Translations under genes and position numbers: made by a program
DNA from: a virus
IMG/VR virus record: IMGVR_UViG_3300044646_000926
Coordinates: 1-35,500 of that record
Reading direction: 5' to 3' (one strand)
Length of the DNA: 35,500 bases
Notes under the pieces: generated by a model
What the model was told of the DNA's origin: nothing
What the model saw: the letters and a program-made list of their open reading frames with translations, nothing else
Databases searched by the model: none
In this document: piece after piece, positions 6,196-13,399 of the stretch
Position numbering within the stretch: the stretch's first letter is position 1
Layout of the letters: each line of letters begins with the position of its first letter

Positions 6196-7272
6196 CTAGG
6201 CGGCGGTCGCGAGCGCCATGGCCTCGCTCCAGATGTCGGCCTTCGTCCTGGCATCGTTGCCCATCACGGCACGGTAGGCGCGGCTGGCAGGCGAGCGGGC
6301 CGGGGCGAAGTGATCGACCCATTCCACCGCCGCCTGCATCGCCCCGTAAACGGTTCCCCTGGCGGCATCGGTGGCGCTGGTTTCGCTCGCCCAGATCCCG
6401 GCGAGTTCGCGACGGCGCTTGGCCTCGCGCTCTTCGCGCATCTGCGCCACGCGCTCAGTCTCGCTCTGGGCAGGAGCCTCGCCCAGCACCCGGTCCCAGA
6501 ACATGCGGGCGTCGGCATCGCTGATCGCCTTCGCTGCCATCATCTCGCAGGCCACCTTGGTCGCATCCCGATTGTCGATGCAGAGCTTGTAGGCGCGGGC
6601 GACATCAGCGACCGCACGATCCAGGCCCTCATTGTGATGGATCCCGTAGCCGCTCGCCAGGGCGGTGGGCGACCAATCCTTCGCCTTCGCGTTGTCGATG
6701 CGCTTCATCTGCGCCTGCTTCCCGCCCTCCGCCGCCCGCATGGTGTTCTGGCAGACCACGCGGATCATCGTCGGCATCACGGTAAGGGCGCGATTGTTGC
6801 CGTGTCCGTTGGTGATGAGCATATACATCTCGGTCGCATCGTTTCCCAGGCTGAAGCCGAGATCGGGCAGTCGGGCGAGGCACCAAGTCGTTGCGCCCTT
6901 GGTCCCGAGCGCCCCGGCGGTTTCCCAGACCACCGACTCGCCGCCGATCTGACGCATGAGCTTCACCATTTCATCGTTCTGGAAGACGCGGAAGGTGGAG
7001 GCGACCACCGCCAGATCATCCTTCGTGTCGCCGCGCTGCAGGAGCTTGAAGCCGTCGATGCCGTGATGGGTGGTCATCTTGTCGCCGCCGATGTCGATGG
7101 ACTCGGCGCGGTAGATCGGCTGCTCGGTCACCATCCAGTTCAGACCGGCGGCGGTCAGCAGCTGCTCATCGGTCATCTCGGTGGAGACGATCTGCCCCAG
7201 GCCATGCCATGCGCTCTGGCGCAGGCTGACGAAGGACGCTTTGCCGTTGGTGATGTTGATGTTGTGGGCCAT
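6196..7272 (-). CDS. DUF932 family phage/plasmid-like protein
   Basis: A 358-residue protein of the DUF932 (phage/plasmid-like TIGR03299) type: it opens AHNINITNGKASF and has SAWHGLGQIV, HHGIDGFKLLQRGDTKD, LPDLGFSLGNDATEMYML and TMIRVVCQNTMRAA, which occur in this order in the family. The C-terminal third is helical and basic (REEREAKRRRELAG). The molecular role of the family is unknown; members are common in phages and plasmids near recombination genes. The start at 7272 has AAGGAACC, part of the leader type found before three other genes here. Confidence 0.87.
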   Translation of the reverse strand: MAHNINITNGKASFVSLRQSAWHGLGQIVSTEMTDEQLLTAAGLNWMVTEQPIYRAESIDIGGDKMTTHHGIDGFKLLQRGDTKDDLAVVASTFRVFQNDEMVKLMRQIGGESVVWETAGALGTKGATTWCLARLPDLGFSLGNDATEMYMLITNGHGNNRALTVMPTMIRVVCQNTMRAAEGGKQAQMKRIDNAKAKDWSPTALASGYGIHHNEGLDRAVADVARAYKLCIDNRDATKVACEMMAAKAISDADARMFWDRVLGEAPAQSETERVAQMREEREAKRRRELAGIWASETSATDAARGTVYGAMQAAVEWVDHFAPARSPASRAYRAVMGNDARTKADIWSEAMALATAA

Positions 7273-7320
7273 GGGATGGTTCCTTTAGAAACCGGGTGGG
7301 GGTTGGGTGATGGGTTGGGT

Positions 7321-9129
7321 TCAGGCGTTGGCGGTCTTGGATTTCGATGGGCGGTAGCCGCCGCTGGGCTGCGGCATCTGAAGCTGGGTCGATCCCGCTT
7401 CCTGGGCCAGCTTGCGGGCGGTTTCCATCATCTGGTCGATGGTGAAGCGACCGGTGATCGTGAGGATCTGGTAATCGATCCCCTGCTGCTCCAGGCAGGC
7501 CAGGACCGCGACCGCGACGGAGCGGTTTAGGCACTTGTGGCTGATCCCCTGGGCGCTGACGCGGAGGTAGCAACCGCCGGGGTTGGAGGCTTCGCCCGGC
7601 TGCTTGGGCAGGCGCGGCTGGCGCGGCTGCCGGATCTTCTCAGGGCTGGCCGAGTCGCCCAGGGGCAGCGGCATCGTGATCCCTTCGCGCATGACGGCGA
7701 GCATCGCCGGGCTGATCCAGATCCGATGGATCGCGCTGCCCGCATCGGCCTCGCAGACCAGACCGCGCTCGACCAGATCCTTCAGGCTCGCAGCGATCTG
7801 GCGGATCGTCATGCGCCCGAGTTCAGCGACCGGGATCTCATCAAAGAACGCGCCCGCCTCCCGCCCCTGGCAGGCGCGATTGATCGCGTACCAGACGCGC
7901 AGGGTTCCCTCGCTCATCCCGGCGAACCAATCCTTGCTGGGCGCGAGTTCCGCTTCCTTGGCATCGGCCTTGGCGATCACTTCGTCGGCCCACTTCTCGG
8001 TGATCGCGATCTCGGTCCCGACCACCGGGACGCAGGAGTAGAGGCCCGAGCCATACCGATTGCGCTGCCACTCCAGGTTATCGTGATAGATGCGGACCGT
8101 GCGCTCGCCCGCGCTGGGGTGGCCGGTGGTGAAGGTGCCGAAACCATCGAAGCACTCTGGCGCGGTGGTGATCCATTCGCTCGTCTGGTCGATGGACTCC
8201 TGCCGCCGCTCCGCCGCGACATCCTCCTGGCGCGGGTCGAGCCTGACGATCTTCGCGAAGGCTTCGTCGTGCGCCTGCTCCGCCGCGAAGTCGCGCCCGG
8301 CCAGGGCATCGGCTTCCTCGGTCGGGTTCACCGGCGGCTGGTCCTGGTCGGGACGGTTGCTGATCGCGATCTCGGCGTCGGTCGGATCGCCAGCGCCTTC
8401 CTCATCTTCCGGCAGGATGAAGCCCAGGGGCTTCGGCTCGACCGGGGCAGCGGGCGGATCGGTCGGGCCGTCGCACTCGGCATCGAACTCGGCGTTGGTC
8501 ATCCAGCGGGCATCCTTGTCCTTCAGCGGGCGGGCCTCGCTGCGGTCGGGGTTGACCCAGAATCCATCGGCGGTCTGGATCTCAAAGATCCCGGTCTGCC
8601 TGCTGCCCTTGGGAATCGACGGGTCGAGGACGCGGGCGGCGGCGATGATCTCCTGCGGGGTCATCTGGTGCGGATCCATCGCCAGGGTGACGCTGAACAT
8701 CTGGGTCGATCCTCCGCCATCTCGGTTCCAGCAGCGATGCATGAGATGGACGCTCAGGCGATTCTCGGCGCTCGCCTTCTCGGCCTGCTTGTTTATCTCG
8801 GTCATCTGGTTCTCGCAGACGATGCGGACCGGGGCCGGGTCGGCGGTGATGGGGGTGGTGATCTTCTCGACCAGGGCGGCGAGCAGGGGTTTCAGATCGT
8901 TGACCGGGGCGCGCATCTCGGTCGAGTCCGAGTCACTGGCGATGGCGAGGATCTCCAACCACTCGGTCAGCTGGTCGGCGGTGGGCTGGGTCGAACCTTC
9001 GCTGCCGCAGAGCCGCGCCCAGGTGAGCAGGCTGCGGAGGAAGGCGCGACGGACATTGCCGCGCATCTGGCGGTAGGCCTCGCGATTGATCTGGAGGGAG
9101 GGGAGCAGGATGTTGGCGTTCGTGGTCAT
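7321..9129 (-). CDS. 602-residue unknown early protein with a winged-helix-like segment
   Basis: The largest early protein. Residues 1-90 are helical; about 90-190 look globular with FSVTLAMDPHQMTPQEIIAA; about 215-330 are acidic and proline-rich. A segment from about 400 to 475 (VWYAINRACQ, MTIRQIAASLKDLVERGLV, IHRIWIS) has the helix-helix-wing rhythm of a winged helix, suggesting DNA binding. The C-terminus has a CYLRVSAQGISHKCLN motif and ends in a basic tail. No enzyme motif is visible. Expression uses the 39-base leader shared with the upstream gene. It may be an early regulator or host-interaction protein (inference). Confidence 0.72.
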   Translation of the reverse strand: MTTNANILLPSLQINREAYRQMRGNVRRAFLRSLLTWARLCGSEGSTQPTADQLTEWLEILAIASDSDSTEMRAPVNDLKPLLAALVEKITTPITADPAPVRIVCENQMTEINKQAEKASAENRLSVHLMHRCWNRDGGGSTQMFSVTLAMDPHQMTPQEIIAAARVLDPSIPKGSRQTGIFEIQTADGFWVNPDRSEARPLKDKDARWMTNAEFDAECDGPTDPPAAPVEPKPLGFILPEDEEGAGDPTDAEIAISNRPDQDQPPVNPTEEADALAGRDFAAEQAHDEAFAKIVRLDPRQEDVAAERRQESIDQTSEWITTAPECFDGFGTFTTGHPSAGERTVRIYHDNLEWQRNRYGSGLYSCVPVVGTEIAITEKWADEVIAKADAKEAELAPSKDWFAGMSEGTLRVWYAINRACQGREAGAFFDEIPVAELGRMTIRQIAASLKDLVERGLVCEADAGSAIHRIWISPAMLAVMREGITMPLPLGDSASPEKIRQPRQPRLPKQPGEASNPGGCYLRVSAQGISHKCLNRSVAVAVLACLEQQGIDYQILTITGRFTIDQMMETARKLAQEAGSTQLQMPQPSGGYRPSKSKTANA

Positions 9130-9165
9130 GGGATGGTTCCTTGGATCGGGTGATGGGTGGGAGGA
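9127..9165 (-). repeat. 39-bp repeated leader, copy before the 602-residue gene
   Basis: The start codon plus 36 upstream bases are identical to 9402-9440. On the minus strand the unit ends with a CCAAGGAACCATCCC-ATG ribosome binding site. A diverged version precedes the DUF932 gene (start 7272) and a looser one precedes the 80-residue gene (start 9694), so the first four early genes share a translation leader. Confidence 0.85.
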
Positions 9166-9176
9166 AGTGGGTGGGA

Positions 9177-9404
9177 TTAGGCGGGCAGGGTGGAGGCTTC
9201 GGCTTCGATCTGTTCGACCAGGGCGAGAGTCGAGGGGAGGGAGGCGGTGTAATGCCCCCGGCAGAGGGCGAGCATCGACTTCACGAAGGCGCGCGCCCCA
9301 GCGGCGTCATTCTGATACTGGCAGGAATAGATGATCGGCTGGCCGAGCGCGCTGGCGAGCGCCTGCTGAAGCTTCTGAATGTCGGTGCTGACTGGGGTGG
9401 GCAT
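9177..9404 (-). CDS. 75-residue unknown early protein
   Basis: Starts at ATG 9404 with AAGGAA in the shared leader. The helical protein begins MPTPVSTDIQKLQQALASAL, has a YSCQYQNDAAGARAFVKSML middle and ends EIEAEASTLPA. No family was recognised. It is the second gene of the leftward unit and so likely expressed very early. Confidence 0.72.
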   Translation of the reverse strand: MPTPVSTDIQKLQQALASALGQPIIYSCQYQNDAAGARAFVKSMLALCRGHYTASLPSTLALVEQIEAEASTLPA

Positions 9405-9440
9405 GGGATGGTTCCTTGGATCGGGTGATGGGTGGGAGGA
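9402..9440 (-). repeat. 39-bp repeated leader, copy before the 75-residue gene
   Basis: Identical to 9127-9165, including the start codon and the ribosome binding site. The identity ends exactly at the ATG on one side, and the bases just inside the two coding regions differ, which points to selection or copying of the leader rather than a duplicated gene. Confidence 0.85.
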
Positions 9441-9451
9441 TGGATGGTGGA

Positions 9452-9694
9452 TCAGATCAGATGGGTCAGGGCTTCGTGGGCGAGATCGGAGGCGAGGTCG
9501 AACCGCTCATCCAGATCGACCACCGGGGCGATCCCGGTCTGGTGGAGGGCTTCGGCGTCATCGGCTTCCAGGGCGCGGATCGCTTCATCGATAAGGGCTT
9601 CCTGAAGCTTCGCGACCAGGGCGCGGATCCGTGGGTGCTGATGGATCCGGTCGAGGGTCGGGACGCGGGCGCGGGTGTCAGCGAGATCGGGCAT
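9452..9694 (-). CDS. 80-residue unknown early protein, first gene of the leftward unit
   Basis: Starts at ATG 9694 behind an AGGAATCCC leader. The protein is acidic and helical (IRALVAKLQEALIDEAIRALEADDAEAL), ending in HEALTHLI. No motif is recognised. Being promoter-proximal, it would be one of the first proteins made after infection, a position often held by small host-takeover proteins; that is inference from position only. Confidence 0.7.
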   Translation of the reverse strand: MPDLADTRARVPTLDRIHQHPRIRALVAKLQEALIDEAIRALEADDAEALHQTGIAPVVDLDERFDLASDLAHEALTHLI

Positions 9695-9867
9695 GGGTGG
9701 GATTCCTGGGGGATGGGTGGGGTGATGGGGTTCTGGGCAGGCTCCCTTATCTCAGGGATCCACAAGGATTCAAGACGAATCCAGGGGAATGGAGAACCCG
9801 TTATCTGGCAATGGGTTATGGCGAGCCGGGCATTGACTCGGAAGCAATCGCCCGGTAAGGCAATGGA
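9695..9867. promoter_or_regulatory. divergent control region between the two transcription units
   Basis: This 173-bp non-coding stretch is the only divergent intergenic region. For the leftward unit, TTGAAT (9773-9768) and GATAAG (9751-9746) lie 16 bases apart on the minus strand, a plausible sigma-70 promoter. For the rightward unit a TTGACT at 9833-9838 could be a -35 element, but no good -10 follows. GGCAATGG occurs at 9807-9814 and 9859-9866, with a CATTG between, possible operator half-sites for the adjacent Xre-type regulator. The region is less GC-rich than its flanks. Confidence 0.5.
9746..9773 (-). promoter_or_regulatory. candidate sigma-70 promoter for the leftward unit
   Basis: The minus strand reads TTGAAT, 16 bases, GATAAG; each hexamer matches consensus at four of six positions. 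The -10 lies about 52 bases upstream of the 80-residue gene start (9694). It is the best match in the divergent region. Confidence 0.4.
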
Positions 9868-10224
9868 GTGCCTGCCCTCCCACCCCCCCTCTCCCAGCTG
9901 GATCCCGCCCAGGGCGCTCCAGCCGGGCCAGGGATCGCCCAGGGCGAGGATCTGCCCAGCGACCAGGGCGATGGGAGGGGGGGCCAGGATCCTGCCCAGG
10001 ATCGCCCAGGATTCGGGCCTGCCCTGGCCGCTGCCCGGCTGGCAGCTGGCATCCCATCACAGGCTGCGCTCGCCCGGCTGGCCGGGATCTCCCAGGTCGA
10101 GGCGAACCGATACGAGCGCGGCGGTCGCCTGCCCAGCCTGCCCAGGTTCGCCCGTCTGGTCCTCCTGGGCCAGCTGGACCCCGCCCCCCTGCTAGCCGCC
10201 ATCGCCCCCCTGGATCACCCATGA
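9868..10224 (+). CDS. Xre-type helix-turn-helix regulator with a low-complexity N-terminus
   Basis: A 118-residue protein from GTG 9868, 7 bases after AAGG. No later in-frame start exists before the domain. Residues 1-47 are Pro/Gly/Asp/Gln-rich and encoded by DNA with about seven GCCCAGG units. Residues about 50-115 form a Cro/CI-type HTH: ALAAARLAAGIPSQAALARLAGISQ, then VEANRYERGGRLPSL. It faces the divergent control region and leads the modification cassette, so it probably controls the early/late balance. It overlaps the ParB-like gene by 4 bases. The odd N-terminus may be a by-product of repeated binding sites lying in its own gene. Confidence 0.82.
   Translation: MPALPPPLSQLDPAQGAPAGPGIAQGEDLPSDQGDGRGGQDPAQDRPGFGPALAAARLAAGIPSQAALARLAGISQVEANRYERGGRLPSLPRFARLVLLGQLDPAPLLAAIAPLDHP
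9900..10015. repeat. cluster of GCCCAGG/GGCCAGG units
   Basis: About seven GCCCAGG-like heptamers, several joined to GATC (as in GGATCGCCCAGG), lie within about 115 bp inside the 5' part of the Xre-type regulator gene. The density is far above that of the rest of the window, although the word is common throughout. The cluster includes the 24-bp word at 9988-10011. Confidence 0.5.
9988..10011. repeat. 24-bp word shared with 2303-2326, containing a 16-bp palindrome
   Basis: Exact copy (in coding sense) of the word in the replication-initiator-like gene. The core GATCCTGCCCAGGATC (9988-10003) is palindromic with 7-bp arms. Being 120 bases inside the regulator gene, it could be an autoregulatory operator or a replication-protein site. 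Confidence 0.7.
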
Positions 10225-10892
10225 CCAACGACTCCATCGATCAATCGCCTGCTGGCGCTCCCGATCTGCCAGCCGATGGCCTGGGACATATCACCGAATC
10301 GCTGCGAGGCCTCGCGGTCACGGTCGATTCCCTCATCACCGACCCGGCGAACTCCCGCCAGCATCCCGACCGCAATATCGATGCGCTCAAGAACTCGCTC
10401 GCCAAGTTCGGGCAGATGAAGCCGGTGGTCGTGCGCCGGGCTGATCGGGTGGTGATGGCAGGGAATGGAACCCTGGCAGCCGCGAAGGCGTTGGGCTGGC
10501 CGATGCTCGCCGCGGTCATCGTGGACACCGATGCGACCACCGCCGCCGCCTTCGCCATCGCGGACAACCGCACCGCTGAACTCGCCACCTGGGATTGGGA
10601 GGCGCTGGGCAAGACCATCGACGGGCTGACGCAGGACGGATTCAATGTCGATCTGCTGGGCTTCTCGGCTGACGAACTCCAGGGCATCGCTTCAGCGAAC
10701 TATGAACCGCCTGCCGAGAGCGACGAAGAGTTCAAGACCACGGGCGATTACCTGACCCACAACATCAAGTGTACGGCAGCGCAATACGAAGTCATCGCGA
10801 AGGCAATCAATAGCCTGAAGACCAAGGAAGGATCTGGCGACATCAGCGACGGCCGAGCGGTCGAACTGATCTGCCTGGACTTCATGGCATGA
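10221..10892 (+). CDS. ParB-like N-terminal domain protein coupled to dpdA
   Basis: A 223-residue protein. Residues about 33-125 form a ParB/Srx-like domain: DPANSRQHPDRNIDALKNSL, then FGQMKPVVV, a VMAGNGTLAAAKALGW loop (the ParB GERRxxA position) and FAIADNRTAELATWD. This version resembles ParB domains that precede phage DNA methylases; here no methylase follows. A charged C-terminal part has KCTAAQYEVIAKAI, like a nucleic-acid-binding helix. ATGA overlaps on both sides tie it to the regulator and dpdA. It may give DNA-binding specificity to the modification enzyme or bind nucleotide (inference). It is not a plasmid-type ParB with a ParA partner, as none is encoded. Confidence 0.82.
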   Translation: MTNDSIDQSPAGAPDLPADGLGHITESLRGLAVTVDSLITDPANSRQHPDRNIDALKNSLAKFGQMKPVVVRRADRVVMAGNGTLAAAKALGWPMLAAVIVDTDATTAAAFAIADNRTAELATWDWEALGKTIDGLTQDGFNVDLLGFSADELQGIASANYEPPAESDEEFKTTGDYLTHNIKCTAAQYEVIAKAINSLKTKEGSGDISDGRAVELICLDFMA

Positions 10893-11665
10893 CGATCATG
10901 TACCTGGGCTGGGCCAACACCTGGATGCTTCCGATCTTTGACCAATGGGATTGGAAGCAGCATCCCATCGATATCCTGCTGGCCTTCAACTACACCCGAG
11001 ATCTCGCATCGCAGAAGGCTCGCAACCCTCGCGTCGGTGAGATCCATGCCCAGGTGCGTCGATGGTTCCTCGACTCGGGAGCCTACTCCGCTTTCAACTC
11101 GGGAGAGGTCATCGATCACAATGCGCTGATGGCCGAGCAGAAGGCCGGGCGATGGGATGACATCGCGAGCCTGGATGTGATCGGTGATTGGAAAGCGAGC
11201 CGGGCGAACTGGTATACCGAGCAGGCGGCAGGCGTCCGCTCCGCGCCGACCTTCCATATCGGTGACCCCTGGGAACTCCTGGCTGAATACAAGACCGTCG
11301 CGCCGAAGATCAACCTGGGCGGCATCGCTCCGCTGCGCGATGACAAGCGCCTGCCCTGGTTGCGCCAATGCTTCGCTCGCGGCTGGCCCCACAAGTTCCA
11401 TGCCTTCGGCGTGATGAGCGATGCGATTTTGAAGGAACTGCCCTTCCACTCCTGCGATTCGACCGGCTGGTACCAGGGCGTGGTGATGGGCGGAGCTTCC
11501 ATCCTGCCGAACGGGAAGGCGCAGATCGGTCCCAAGACCAACACCCACTCGCGCATCCGGCAGGTTCGATCCCGCGCCGAGAAGTATGCCAGCCTTGGCC
11601 GCTTCCTTGAGCAGAAGTGGTCCCGCTCCCTCCGCTCCATTCCCAAGCACAAGGAAGATCCATGA
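10889..11665 (+). CDS. dpdA: DpdA-like DNA-guanine transglycosylase
   Basis: A 258-residue protein of the TGT fold in its phage DpdA form. FLDSGAYSAF (Asp62) corresponds to the DSGGF substrate-binding motif of tRNA-guanine transglycosylase; NLGGIAP (142-148) to the base-recognition loop; HAFGV (171-175) to YLMGVG; and the following CDSTGW (Asp190) to the catalytic aspartate. It should exchange guanine in DNA for a 7-deazaguanine made by the next genes. It is shorter than tRNA enzymes and lacks their Cys/His zinc site. ATGA overlaps with the ParB-like gene and queC show one coupled unit. The match is from motif order; a tRNA substrate is unlikely in this context. Confidence 0.85.
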   Translation: MTIMYLGWANTWMLPIFDQWDWKQHPIDILLAFNYTRDLASQKARNPRVGEIHAQVRRWFLDSGAYSAFNSGEVIDHNALMAEQKAGRWDDIASLDVIGDWKASRANWYTEQAAGVRSAPTFHIGDPWELLAEYKTVAPKINLGGIAPLRDDKRLPWLRQCFARGWPHKFHAFGVMSDAILKELPFHSCDSTGWYQGVVMGGASILPNGKAQIGPKTNTHSRIRQVRSRAEKYASLGRFLEQKWSRSLRSIPKHKEDP

Positions 11666-12357
11666 CCGCTCCCATCCACACGCTGATCCTCTCCGGTGGC
11701 CTCGATTCGACCGTCCTGCTGCATCATCTCCACGAACGGAAGATCCCGGTGCAGGCGGTGTCGATTGACTACGGCCAGCGCCATCGCATCGAACTCTACT
11801 ACGCCAAGCGCCATTGCGACGGCCTGGGCGTCCCCTGGTCGGTGATCGATCTGACGAGCCTGGGCAAGCTGCTGCCGGGATCCTCGCAGACCGACCGCAG
11901 CATCCCGGTTCCCCTGGGCCACTACCAGGATGAGTCGATGAAGGCGACCGTCGTGCCGAACCGCAACATGGTCATGCTCGCGGCGGCGGCTGCCATCGCC
12001 ATCGCCAACAAGGGTCGCACCATCGCCTATGCCGCGCACGCTGGCGACCATGCGATCTATCCTGACTGCCGCCCCGCCTTCGCGAAGGCCATGCGCCGAG
12101 TCCTGAAGGTCTGCGACTACGAGCCGGTCAAGCTGGTGGCTCCCTTCATCGGCAAGACGAAGGCCGACATCGTCCGCATCGGTCACAACCTCCGCATCGC
12201 CATGAATCAGACTTGGTCCTGCTACCAGGGAGAGGACATCCATTGCGGGAAATGCGGCACCTGCGTCGAGCGCATCGAAGCGTTCAAGCTGTCCGGGGTG
12301 GTCGATTGGACGGAGTACCAGGATGAATCACAGGCGCAGGCTGGGGCGCAGCCGTGA
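11662..12357 (+). CDS. queC: 7-cyano-7-deazaguanine (preQ0) synthase QueC
   Basis: A 231-residue QueC. It has the PP-loop SGGLDST at 11-17 for ATP binding, DYGQRH, VPNRN, GDHAIYPDCRP, and the zinc site Cys187, Cys195, Cys198, Cys201. It converts carboxy-deazaguanine to preQ0 with ATP and ammonia. The length is standard and there is no amidotransferase extension, so it is not a Gat-QueC fusion. The start at 11662 overlaps the dpdA stop (ATGA); the open frame extends upstream to 11617 but inside dpdA. Confidence 0.96.
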   Translation: MTAPIHTLILSGGLDSTVLLHHLHERKIPVQAVSIDYGQRHRIELYYAKRHCDGLGVPWSVIDLTSLGKLLPGSSQTDRSIPVPLGHYQDESMKATVVPNRNMVMLAAAAAIAIANKGRTIAYAAHAGDHAIYPDCRPAFAKAMRRVLKVCDYEPVKLVAPFIGKTKADIVRIGHNLRIAMNQTWSCYQGEDIHCGKCGTCVERIEAFKLSGVVDWTEYQDESQAQAGAQP

Positions 12358-12809
12358 AGTCTGCCATCACCTGCACCCGGCTCCTGGCATTCGACGCTGG
12401 GCATCGGGTCTTCGGTCACGAATCGAAGTGCAGCCATGCCCACGGCCATCGCTACACGGTCGAGATCGAAGCCCGCGCTGACGCCGAACTGGATGACCTG
12501 GGCAGGGTCATCGACTTCAGCGTGCTGAAGGCCAAGGTCGGCGGCTGGCTGGATGAGTTCTGGGACCACGGCTTCATCGTCTGCCGCAAGGATCCGCTCT
12601 GCGCGATGCTCGCTCTGATCCCGAACTGCCAGGGCGGGATGCAGAAGCATTACATCTTGGAGGTCAACCCGACCGCCGAGAACATGGCCGGTCACCTGGG
12701 CGCTGCGATCTGCCCTGAAGTGCTGGAGGGAACCGGCGTCGAAGTGATCCGAGTCCGCATCTGGGAAACTCCGAACTGCTTTGCCGAATGGAGAGCGCCA
12801 TGGGCCTGA
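12354..12809 (+). CDS. queD: 6-carboxytetrahydropterin synthase QueD
   Basis: A 151-residue QueD/PTPS-fold enzyme starting with GTG, overlapping the queC stop as GTGA. The zinc ligands are His17 (DAGHR), His30 and His32 (SHAHGHRY), Cys26 is the catalytic thiol position, Asp71-His72 (DHGF) the catalytic pair and Glu137 (WET) the substrate anchor. It converts dihydroneopterin triphosphate, made by the FolE domain downstream, to 6-carboxytetrahydropterin. The segment around 78-100 (CRKDPLCAML and CQGGMQKHY) is longer than in many bacterial QueD. Confidence 0.94.
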   Translation: MKSAITCTRLLAFDAGHRVFGHESKCSHAHGHRYTVEIEARADAELDDLGRVIDFSVLKAKVGGWLDEFWDHGFIVCRKDPLCAMLALIPNCQGGMQKHYILEVNPTAENMAGHLGAAICPEVLEGTGVEVIRVRIWETPNCFAEWRAPWA

Positions 12810-13399
12810 AGACCTACCGCGTCAACGAGATCTTCTATTCGCTCCAGGGCGAGGGTCATCGGGTCGGCTGCCCGTCGATCTTCCTCCGCTTCAGCGGCTG
12901 CAACCTGAAGTGCGCCAAGGCCACGCATGGGTTCGATTGCGATACCGAGTGGATGAGCGGCACGGACATGACCGCCGAGCAGATCATCGATGCCATGCGC
13001 GTCCACGGCGCTTGCGATTGGGTGGTCATCACCGGTGGCGAACCCCTGCTCCAGCTGGATGACGAACTCATCGATGCGCTCAAGGACGAGGACTACATGC
13101 TCGCCATCGAAACCAATGGGACGAAGCCGATCCCGCAGAAGATCGATTATGTCTGCGTGTCGCCCAAGGTGGCCGAGCATGCGGTGAAGCCGACCGCCGC
13201 TGATGAACTCCGGTATGTCCGCGCCCATGGGCAGGGGATCCCGAAGCCATCGGTCGTGGCTCGGCATCTGTTCCTCTCGCCCGCTTGCGATGGACCGGAG
13301 ATCGACCAGAACAACCTGCGGTGGTGCATCAAGCTCTGCCTGGAGAACCCCGAGTGGCGGCTGTCGGTCCAGACGCACAAGATCTGGGGGATCCGATGA
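12800..13399 (+). CDS. queE: radical SAM 7-carboxy-7-deazaguanine synthase QueE
   Basis: A 199-residue QueE with IFYSLQGEG near the start, the cluster loop with Cys34, Cys38 and Cys47, and TGGEPLLQ (78-85) for SAM binding. It makes carboxy-deazaguanine from carboxytetrahydropterin. The start is ATG 12800, 5 bases behind GGAGAG; an ATG at 12788 also exists but precedes that site. The cysteine spacing is C-x3-C-x8-C rather than the common C-x3-C-x2-C, with the extra residues before CDTEW. It overlaps queD by 10 bases. Confidence 0.93.
   Translation: MGLKTYRVNEIFYSLQGEGHRVGCPSIFLRFSGCNLKCAKATHGFDCDTEWMSGTDMTAEQIIDAMRVHGACDWVVITGGEPLLQLDDELIDALKDEDYMLAIETNGTKPIPQKIDYVCVSPKVAEHAVKPTAADELRYVRAHGQGIPKPSVVARHLFLSPACDGPEIDQNNLRWCIKLCLENPEWRLSVQTHKIWGIR

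Noticed and set aside
5911-7530. 539-residue plus-strand open frame
   Set aside because: It is antisense to the DUF932 gene and its neighbours, without a ribosome binding site or family match; long antisense frames are expected in GC-rich coding DNA.
7537-9153. 538-residue plus-strand open frame
   Set aside because: Mirror of the 602-residue gene; the composition (Asp/Arg/Leu/Gly-rich, no motif) is typical of a shadow frame.
9416-10195. 259-residue plus-strand frame crossing the divergent control region
   Set aside because: It overlaps the regulator gene in another frame and has no domain, whereas the regulator frame has a clear HTH.
10221-10892. plasmid-type partition ParB
   Set aside because: No ParA and no parS-like array; the domain version is that of methylase-associated phage proteins.
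11116-12243. 375-residue minus-strand frame under dpdA and queC
   Set aside because: Antisense to two well-identified enzymes.
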